In this document: positions 57,133-64,000 of the stretch, piece by piece | How the letters are laid out: every line of letters begins with the position of its first letter | How positions within the stretch are numbered: position 1 is the stretch's first letter | Assembly: GCA_003313425.1 (NCBI GenBank) | Contig: NHZP01000027.1 | Coordinates: 248,001 to 312,000 of the forward strand | Direction: 5' to 3' | DNA length: 64,000 nt | Source of the DNA: Pseudopyrenochaeta lycopersici | Taxonomy: Eukaryota > Ascomycota > Dothideomycetes > Pleosporales > Pseudopyrenochaetaceae | Translations under genes and position numbers: made by a program | Notes under the pieces: model-generated | The model's input: the letters and a program-made list of their open reading frames with translations, nothing else | Database searches by the model: none | Told to the model about the DNA's origin: nothing

Positions 57133-58978
57133 ACGTGAGCGGCAAGCGAAACGCCCAGGTAAGCGAAACGCCCACCCCACCAAGCTTTACAACTTTGCAC
57201 GTTAACAACTTAATGCTACAAAAAGCTACTACAGCTTATAGTAGCTTAAATTAATCCTCTACTTCTACTATATCTTTCTTACACGTGCGCTTATTATGTC
57301 CTACCTCTCTACAAGTTTTACAGCGTCGGATACCCCTTATACTAGCACCTGTTTAAGCCCTCTCTGCACGCCTCTCTACTTTAAGTTAGGTATTAACGTC
57401 CCTCTAAGTAATTAAGTCCTCTCCCTCTTCCTTTAATAGGGTCCCTCCTTGCTAGATCTGCTTTTTCTTACGCTTTTTCTGCTTAGAAGCAGCTCTATTT
57501 GCCTGCTTAAGACTAGCTACTCTAGCTTCTAGTAACGTGTGTAAGTGTACCTTTAATATTAATCCCTTTTTAACTTGTAACACTATCTTAATAATAGAAT
57601 TAGGAGAGGAACTCTTATAGTCACGAATCCTCTTTATAATTAGTGTTGTTTAAGCCTGTATCTCTTAGGCGTTGCTAGGTGTTTTAGGGTGCTAGGGGGT
57701 GGGCCCTAGTAGAGGTAGTGTTAGCGTGCAAGGCTTTACCTTAAGCTTTAATAGCACTACCTCTAGGCTGTGTAGGACTAGGCTAGTTGCTTAGAAGCTA
57801 GATAGAATATTCTGCTGTAAGAACGAGGTCTTGAATACCTCCTTAAAGGAAGCTAGGAATACTTTTTTATTAATATAGGTAATGTGACTGTCTACTAAGA
57901 CCCTAATCTCTTGCTAGTATACCTGCTTTAATAGCGTAAAGCAGCCTATATTAAGCAGCTGCAGGATATAGGATAAATAGGAAGGCATATAGAGGGTAAT
58001 TATCTTATTCTCCTTATATAGATCCTAGAAGGCAAGTAAATTATAGCTCTTATAGCTATTAATTACTAGTAGCTAGTAACTACCTACTGTCTAGGCTGCT
58101 GTATGCTAGATAAAGTGCTGTAGCTAGGCTAGACTAAGTTTATTGTTAGTCTAGCTGTTCTTACTAAGGCCTATACGCCAGCCCTTAGATAGATTAGGCA
58201 ACTAGGACTTGTCGTGGTTCTTAGCTTTAAAGATAATAAAGGGTAGAATTGTCCAGCCTATAGCGTTGATACTAGCAATTAACGTTACCTACTCGCGGTT
58301 GCCAGGTTGTATCCCTAGTGGTTAAGTACGTCTCTCAGACGCAGTTACTACCTTAACGGACCCTCCTACGCCTATAGTAAAGCCAGTCTCGTTAAAGTTA
58401 TAGGTATCTTTATCTAGGACGCTGTACTTAGCTTTAATATTACGTACAAGGTTAAACTAGGGGCTAATAACAGCTGGATCGCTGCATAGGACTCTCTAGT
58501 AGTCGCGTGGCCTACTTAGTTAGGATTTAATCTTAGGCTTACGAGAGACGAAGTTTCTGGCCTATTTTTCTCCCACCTAGCCACTACTACGAGCAGCCAG
58601 CAACTGATTCGCTATCTCACGGAGATAAGACAGTGTAGGGGCAAATCCTCGCGCGTCTAGCTTCCTTATATATTAGATAATCGCGTCTTCCTTATGCATA
58701 TTAAGCTTTAACGAGTTAGGTTGGCTGTCGCGTCGTAAAAGCTTTCCAGCGCGTCGGTCGCAGAGAGTCCTTCTAGGAACGTTATAGACTGCTGCAGCTC
58801 GTCAATCACTTAATGTCGCGTCTTTTTTTATTGCTTAGATAGCTAAGATAATTCTATCCTCACAAGGGAGTAATTCAATATTAAGTTGTTGAGATATTGC
58901 AGTTAAAGGTAGAAGGAGGTGTGGTCTTGGCAAGAGTGGGCGTTTCGCTTACCTGGGCGTTTCGCTTGCCGCTCACGT
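57133..58978 (-). mobile_element. element X: pogo/Fot1-type transposon, RIP-inactivated
   Basis: 1,846 bp between TA dinucleotides (57131-57132 and 58979-58980). The terminal inverted repeats, about 44 bp and essentially identical, begin ACGTGAGCGGCAAGCG and contain a duplicated AAGCGAAACGCCCA motif. One transposase pseudogene fills the interior on the minus strand. Confidence 0.9.
57251..58897 (-). pseudogene. pogo/Fot1 transposase of element X with C-terminal zinc knuckle
   Basis: Exactly 549 codons from a former ATG (now ATA, 58895-58897) to the stop at 57251, with no indel but many RIP-type stops. In order: an N-terminal psq/HTH (AVYNVPRRTLCDRR), a CENP-B-type HTH (RGFAPTLSYLREI), then a DDE_1 catalytic region (YNFNETGF, from YNFDETGF; ASINAIGWTILPF; a later degraded DG.xS box). 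The C-terminus ends in a basic, coiled segment and a CCHC knuckle, C-x2-C-x4-H-x4-C (CKTCREVGHNKRTC, about 57270-57315). The knuckle suggests nucleic-acid binding in addition to the HTH. Not functional. Confidence 0.85.
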
Positions 58979-58980
58979 TA

Positions 58981-61107
58981 CCGAGGTGGACGGCGTAACG
59001 AGCCAGACGGCGTAACGAGCCACCCCTCCTCAACAACAACAAAACTTCAACAAGCGATACCTTCACCAATATGAGCTCAATCGAGGCTGCAATTGCAGCT
59101 ATAGAATCGCTGAAGCCTGGAGAAAAATTTAGTTATCGAGAAATTGCAAAAAAGTATTGCTGTAACCGTACAACGCTCGCGCGGAGACACCAAGGAGTAT
59201 CAGGCTCACGCAACACCAAGGCAGAAAATCAACAAGCTCTCCACCCCTATCAAGAGCAGGAGCTCCTACACTACATTAAACGCCTTACAGAGCAAGGCTT
59301 ACCCCCTACTAGGCCTATGATACAACGCTTTGGCTCACAGATTGCAAAAAAAGAGCTTGGCGTACACTGGGTTGATCGCTATATCAAGAATCACACGGTT
59401 GAGCTCATCTCAAATTGGGTAACTGGGATAGATCGATCGCGCCACCAAGCTGATTCAGGGGCAAAGTACACCCTCTACTTTAATCTCCTGCGTGATAAGA
59501 TTAGCCAATACAACGTTGAGTCTCGCAATATATACAATATAGATGAGAAAGGCTTTATGCTAGGAGTAGTTACTAGGTCAAAGAGGGTGTTTAGTAGGAG
59601 GCTATATGAGGAGCGCAAGATCAAGGCTTACATCCAAGATGGTAGTCGAGAGTGGATAACGCTGCTGGCCTGCGTATGCGCTGATGGATCTGCCCTTGAG
59701 CCTGCCTTCATATATCAATCAGCCTCAAGCTCAATTCAAGACTCGTGGTTGCAGGCCTGCGATCCTGAGTCTCATCAAGTCTTTTTCAGCTCCTCAACCT
59801 CAGGATGGACCAACAATGATATAGGCCTAGCATGGCTTAAACAGGTGTTTGATCGCAGGACAAAGGCAAAGGCGCACTCCTCCTATAGGCTCCTTATCCT
59901 TGATGGCCACGGATCTCACCTTACAATGGATTTTATTGAGTACTGCAATCAAAACAAGATCCTCCTTGCAGTGTATCCTCCTCACTCAACTCACACGCTT
60001 CAACCACTAGATGTTGTTATGTTTAAGCCTCTCTCAACAGCTTACTCAAATCAGATCTCAGCCTTTATGGAGAGGTGCCAAGGGCTTACTTCAATGAGTA
60101 AAAGAGACTTTTTTCCACTGTTTATGGCAGCCTGGGAGGACTCCTTTAAGGAATCAACTATCCTTAAGGCGTTTGAAGCTACTGGCCTATCACCTTTTAA
60201 TCCTCAGGTAATACTCAAGAGATTTAGCCTCATTGAGGCTCCTGAGGCAATTTTAAGTGATAGTGACTCCTCAGCTTTGAGCGCCTCAAACTGGAGGAAA
60301 ACCGAGGGCCTACTACGCCAGGTTGTCAAGGATAGACAAGATCCACGAGCTCAAAAGCTGAGCCAGGCCTTCCATTCAATCTCAGTTCAGAAAACGCTGC
60401 TTGAACACGAGGCTCAAGGCCTTAGAGAGGCTCTTATTAATGAGAGGCGACGTAGGAAGCGAGGCAAGGTCCTACCATTAGAGCAGCCTAAGGAGTACCA
60501 TGGTGGTGCTGTATTCTGGTCTCCAAGGAAGGTGAAGGAAGCACGTGACCGTCTACAGCAGCAGGAGCTTAAGGAGGAGCAAAAACGACTCCAAAAAATT
60601 GAAGCAACTAAGCTCCGTGAGGCAAGGAAGCAGACTAAGGCTGAGGCAAAGGAGATTAGGCGTACTGCGAGGGTTGCAGCTAAGTTATTGAGAGAGAAGG
60701 AGAGAGCTCAAAAGGCTGAGGATCAAGCCTCTCGAGCAGCTGCTCGTAGGACTCAAAAACGACTTCAAAACGCTCTTAAAATTACCCAAAAGGGGAACAA
60801 GATGAGGCTTGAGGCTGCTACTTAAGCAATCTCAAAAAATAGAGAGGTTGCGCAGCCTGGAGATAGTGGAGGGTCTGCACAAGGCGCAGAGGGCGCTCTA
60901 CCTGCTCGCTCACGACGCAGCAGGGAAATCAACCCTCCAATTAGATTTGAGTAGCTATATATATTTGCACAGGCCTCTAGGCCACAACACCAAAAAATAT
61001 CGCGTTAATAGCTATTTTGTGAGGCTCAATAGCCTCAAGTTGTGGTGTTGATTTTGGTGGTTGGGTGGCTCGTTACGCCGTCTGGCTCGTTACGCCGTCC
61101 ACCTCGG
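58981..61107 (+). mobile_element. element Y: intact pogo/Fot1-type transposon
   Basis: 2,127 bp between TA dinucleotides (58979-58980 and 61108-61109). The terminal inverted repeats, about 43 bp and identical on both sides, begin CCGAGGTGGACGGCG and include a tandem ggcgtaacgagcca motif. It carries one intact transposase. No RIP signs, so it is a recent arrival and possibly still mobile. Confidence 0.93.
59071..60825 (+). CDS. pogo/Fot1-type DDE transposase, intact
   Basis: 584-residue nuclear transposase that would cut and paste element Y at TA. An N-terminal HTH (SYREIAKKYCCNRTTL, residues 21-36) is followed by a CENP-B-like HTH (GLPPTRPMIQRF). The DDE_1 core has YNIDEKGF with D158, LLILDGHGSH with D278, and HTLQPLD with D314, giving DD35D spacing. 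The C-terminal 150 residues are a charged coiled coil rich in Lys, Glu, Arg and Gln. It has one exon, starts at the only sensible ATG (ccaatATG) and stops 280 bp before the right end. All catalytic residues are present. No match in sequence to element X beyond the family level. Confidence 0.93.
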   Translation: MSSIEAAIAAIESLKPGEKFSYREIAKKYCCNRTTLARRHQGVSGSRNTKAENQQALHPYQEQELLHYIKRLTEQGLPPTRPMIQRFGSQIAKKELGVHWVDRYIKNHTVELISNWVTGIDRSRHQADSGAKYTLYFNLLRDKISQYNVESRNIYNIDEKGFMLGVVTRSKRVFSRRLYEERKIKAYIQDGSREWITLLACVCADGSALEPAFIYQSASSSIQDSWLQACDPESHQVFFSSSTSGWTNNDIGLAWLKQVFDRRTKAKAHSSYRLLILDGHGSHLTMDFIEYCNQNKILLAVYPPHSTHTLQPLDVVMFKPLSTAYSNQISAFMERCQGLTSMSKRDFFPLFMAAWEDSFKESTILKAFEATGLSPFNPQVILKRFSLIEAPEAILSDSDSSALSASNWRKTEGLLRQVVKDRQDPRAQKLSQAFHSISVQKTLLEHEAQGLREALINERRRRKRGKVLPLEQPKEYHGGAVFWSPRKVKEARDRLQQQELKEEQKRLQKIEATKLREARKQTKAEAKEIRRTARVAAKLLREKERAQKAEDQASRAAARRTQKRLQNALKITQKGNKMRLEAAT

Positions 61108-61109
61108 TA

Positions 61110-61183
61110 ATATAAAAATCTGTACACGTTAACAATCCAAAATTTCTCTCAACCTACATACTAAGATGATCTCTAAACCCTAC
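61110..61183 (-). repeat. right inverted repeat of the HET unit, outer piece
   Basis: Reverse complement of the outer part of the left repeat: TGTACAGATTTTT and TCATCTTAGTATGTAGGT are shared, with C/T and G/A differences elsewhere. Removing X and Y rejoins it to 57062-57130 at a TA. Confidence 0.8.
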
Positions 61184-61452
61184 CCACATACACTTATACA
61201 AATTTTACAGTTGCATAGTCGCTTGCCCTTCAGATCGATTTCGAGCGATCTGACAAAGATGGTGTAGTGGGCTTTCTCCCTCCCAGATGGGAATACTTCT
61301 TTAGCTGCCTTAGCAAGAAGAAAGTCCTTGGCTGTCTGATGCACAAAGTAAACAGTCTCTTCTCGCAGAGTAAGGAATGAGTCATTACTTTGATAGCCTG
61401 CATCTGTGCGGATGCTCATTACCAATGCCAGCCGTTCTGGTACTCCCGGCAC
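61180..61452 (-). pseudogene. NACHT/NLR-type fragment
   Basis: Minus-strand open frame without ATG. It reads ETVYFVHQTAKDFLL and then AKEVFPSGREKAHYTIF, the well-known stretch after the NACHT domain in fungal STAND proteins (HET-E/HET-D type). Neither the P-loop nor the repeat domain is present. A truncated relic of an incompatibility-type gene next to a HET pseudogene. Confidence 0.6.
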
Positions 61453-61506
61453 TATCTTTAATTAAAGCTTATAGCCTGTATCTTTGCAGCTAGTTGCATT
61501 CCCTTA

Positions 61507-63603
61507 TTAGCAGAGTGTAAACTTCTGAAGAGGGCTACTGTTCCCGTAGTCGGTATGCCAAGGAAAACTATATATAAACCTTTCCTGATCCTTCTGTTTC
61601 CTAATCATGCCCATGATAACCAGCGCCGGCCCCAAAAACATGAAGCGCCCATGTGCCTCAGGTCGCAGAATGAAAGGCAGGTCTGACCCAGAAGCGTGAA
61701 TCATAATATCTCCCGCCCGTACTACGTGTGACACGAAAGCGTAACATTAGTGCTAGAAAGAATTATACCCCTCTAGGACAAAGCCCTTAGGCTCCAGGCA
61801 AACCTAGACGTATAAGCACTGTTCCTTAAGAATCTTATACAACTCCTTAATACCTTTATTGCCTTAGCTTTTCAGCATCTACTTATTACTAGAAATACAA
61901 CTCTCTAGCCCTACTCTATTACACTAATATCCTAGGAATAACAAGCTGTATTCGCGGTGCAGTCTACTTTCCCACAGACAAGCTGTAGAGGTAATAACTC
62001 TAATACGTCTACCCTTAAGCTACAGGAGACTATACTCGCTGTAAATTTGTCGTAGAGGTCGCGCCTAGCTCGCGCAGAAGTAGAAGACGCCTAATTAAAT
62101 CCTTAACTGCGTAATATTCTAACGCAAATTAATAGCCTAAGACAGTAAGTCTTTAGCAGTAGTACTCCTGTTATAAAAAATTTAAACGCAGGCTAGATCC
62201 TCGCTAACGTTAGTAGAGTGCTTTAAGAAATCTTAATACACTAGCAATACTATCTTAGAATAGTTAATCTCTAGGAAGCCTATAGTTTCGTCACCCTCTT
62301 TCTTAGTTATTTCTATAATAATGCCTAGAACTGCAAAGACCTTATCCTAGGATAGAGCCGCCTTATATAGGCTTCTGCGCATAATTATCGTAAACTAAAC
62401 CTAGCAATACACTTCCCCCTAGTACTAGCGATAGTTACAGTTAAACTTAAATAAGACATAGGCCTAGTTAGCTCTTAGAGCTTATTCCTAAGGGTCTTAA
62501 TAGGGTCTAAAGGTGTCTAGGTCTAGAAGCAACTCTTCTATAACATACTTAAACAGATTAAACGTACACTTATGCTACCCGCAGGTAATATAGATGTTAC
62601 GATCCTGCTGGGACCCTGTCCCAGGGACCCCAACTGGACCTCACAGGTATTGGACCAACAACCGAGGTCACGTGACGTGCTCAGTTAATTAGTCTAATCA
62701 GTGATACTAAGCACACTAAGCACACTAAGCAACATGCATAGCTTCCATGTATATAGACCACTACAATAAACCCTTATAGCTTATTATGTTTAACTTAATA
62801 TTATACCTTATAGTATAGTAATAGTAATACTAATTATTCTTAACCTTTAGTACTCTTTATAGAAGCACCCTCTTACTGTCTTAGTATTAAACCCCCTTCT
62901 ATATAGTCCCTCACTCTATCCTAGAGAACTAACCTTGCAATCTTATTAGTTATCCTCACTAATAGCTTTTAAGATTCTTTACAATAGACCTCGCGAGCAG
63001 CCTAAACCTCCTGCTTAATCTAAGTCTAATAAAACTACAGCTTGTTCTTAATAAGCTCAGAGGCCGCTTTTCGCGCCGCCTTAGTATTAAAAAAGCCTTA
63101 CAGTCCGAACCTTTTATCCTATAGGCATTAAACAAAGCAAAGAGTTTAGTATTATTGCTAGTTAGTAGGCTAAGCTAAATAACAACCCTATCTGCTTTAA
63201 GATAGATGCTAAATATTAATCCTACTTACGCAGATTTCTTGCTAAGGTCTTTCTAGTTAATACAGACGGCATTAATCCACAGAGTACAGTCTTATCCTAG
63301 GTGTTAAAGTTCTTATAGTCCCTTAAAGAGATTAGCTAAGACCTAGAATAGATACCTATTTACTAAAATTATTAATAAAAGTTGCAGGTCTCCCTAAGTA
63401 TAGGATAGTGCTTCGTAACGCGCCTTCACAGAGCTTCCTATAACTATAGCGCCTAACTTCTTAAAGTCTACTATAAAGAGATTATATAGAATCTAGGATT
63501 AGGGGTTAGACAAAGAATAAACTCTTAGAAGTTGTATCTAAGCAGGACTAAGGGGTTAGTATACCTAGCACTGCGCCTTTAATTAAGGTTCGTGCTCAGA
63601 CAT
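61507..63603 (-). pseudogene. HET-domain gene, RIP-mutated and split by a solo LTR
   Basis: Minus strand from the ATG at 63603 (MSEHEP then stop) to the stop at 61507. The HET domain is legible: RYEALSYT-stop-GD at 63385-63423 (TGG to TAG) and LWINAVCIN at 63246-63284 (from LWIDAVCIN). A 389-bp solo LTR lies at 62595-62983. Beyond it, post-HET sequence continues and ends in an open, undamaged stretch (GDIMIHASGSDLPFILRP, 61507-61734), typical of HET C-termini. RIP is strong in the first two thirds and absent at the end. About 570 codons without the LTR. Confidence 0.7.
62595..62983 (+). mobile_element. chimeric gypsy solo LTR
   Basis: 389 bp with perfect target duplication ATAGA (62590-62594 and 62984-62988). 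Its start (TGTTACGATCCTGCTGGG) matches the gypsy-2 LTR in reverse complement. Its end (ATAGCTTTTAAGATTCTTTA) matches the gypsy-1 type. It contains a CACGTGACGTG motif. Confidence 0.88.
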
Positions 63604-64000
63604 AGCTATACTATTTATTATTATAGTAAGGGGACTTAATATAATTTTAATAATGTTAAAGGGGATATCTAGAGAGTTTAAGCTACCTTATAACTTCCTA
63701 CTAATTAATTATTATTATTATTAGATTAGATTAGATTAGATTAGATTAGATTAGATTAGATTGGTCCTACTCGGATTCAGCCGCGCTATTCTCCGCAGCT
63801 ATGCCCGGTGCAGCTGGCGTGGCAGACAGCCGACGCGGTGCGGATATTGATCCGCGCCGCCCTACATCACTCCAAGAAGAGCCGTCTGTCTCTAGAGGCC
63901 TGCCCTGAAACCAAGTAGGAATAAATCTAATCTAATCTAATCTAATCTAATCTAATCTAGAGGCCTGCTGAAAAACACTACACACAGCGAGAACTTGATT
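63604..64000. repeat. inverted pentanucleotide microsatellites around a GC-rich segment
   Basis: (TTAGA)n at 63721-63762 and its reverse complement (ATCTA)n at 63924-63958 enclose about 160 bp of non-RIP, GC-rich sequence. A tctagaggcctgc phrase occurs before and after the second array (63892 and 63956). No gene is recognised; the element, if any, runs off the window. Confidence 0.7.

Larger units (their letters stand above)
52138..61183. mobile_element. inverted-repeat-bounded unit carrying a HET gene (candidate element Z)
   Basis: Inverted repeats of about 150 bp face each other at 52138-52284 and 57062-57130 plus 61110-61183; the right one is split by two TA-target transposons, X and Y. 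Without them the unit is about 5 kb and contains a HET-domain gene, a 70-bp tandem array and a small frame, but no transposase. The TTAACG near each repeat could be a target site or internal. It could be a non-autonomous DNA transposon with cargo, or an inverted segmental duplication; the sequence alone does not decide. Confidence 0.5.

Noticed and set aside
60809..61051. Second frame of 80 codons at the end of element Y
   Set aside because: It overlaps the transposase in another frame and runs into the terminal repeat; no homology is seen.

Overview
The window looks like part of a filamentous ascomycete (Pezizomycotina) chromosome. The intact genes have short fungal introns and belong to typical ascomycete families: a Zn2Cys6 transcription factor, a CYP52-like P450, HET-domain and NACHT-type genes. 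Most other DNA carries the signature of repeat-induced point mutation (RIP): very rich in TA, poor in CA/TG, with TGG, CAG and CAA codons turned into stops and almost no open frames over about 3.5-44.3 kb. No species is claimed.

Layout. 0.36-1.85 kb: intact Zn2Cys6 regulator. 1.9-3.5 kb: noncoding DNA and a transposon end. 3.5-44 kb: a RIP-mutated block of nested LTR retrotransposons. It holds a complete chromovirus (gypsy-1, 3500-10493, target duplication AGGCT), an integrase/chromodomain fragment of another gypsy element, and a three-level nest. In the nest, a long LTR retroelement ('LongLTR', copy A, plus strand) is split by a second chromovirus (gypsy-2, duplication GATAC). Gypsy-2 is itself split by a copia-type solo LTR (duplication TAAGG) and by LongLTR copy B (25747-37543, minus strand, flanked by ATAT). 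LongLTR carries about 3.5 kb of extra coding-type sequence after pol; it looks like a degraded fungal family with a possible 2-oxoglutarate/JmjC-like fold. Both chromoviruses carry an antisense Cys-rich/coiled-coil ORF between pol and the LTR.

44.1-49.1 kb: an epoxide hydrolase pseudogene, broken by a solo LTR, lies upstream of an intact four-exon CYP52-like P450. 49.1-51.9 kb: a pogo-type transposase 3' fragment fused to a copia pol fragment with its LTR, then RIP-mutated DNA. 52.1-61.2 kb: a unit bounded by inverted repeats of about 150 bp that carries a HET-domain gene with one probable frameshift, preceded by an array of about 24 units of 70 bp. The right-hand inverted repeat is split by two different pogo/Fot1 elements inserted side by side at TA. 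One is RIP-inactivated (X); the other has an intact 584-aa transposase and perfect terminal repeats (Y).

61.2-63.6 kb: a NACHT-type fragment and a RIP-mutated HET pseudogene interrupted by a chimeric solo LTR (duplication ATAGA). The window ends with inverted pentanucleotide microsatellites.

Together this is an accessory, RIP-shaped compartment in which incompatibility-type genes (HET/NACHT) and catabolic genes (P450, epoxide hydrolase) sit among layered transposons. All functions are inferred from motifs read in the sequence; no searches were run.
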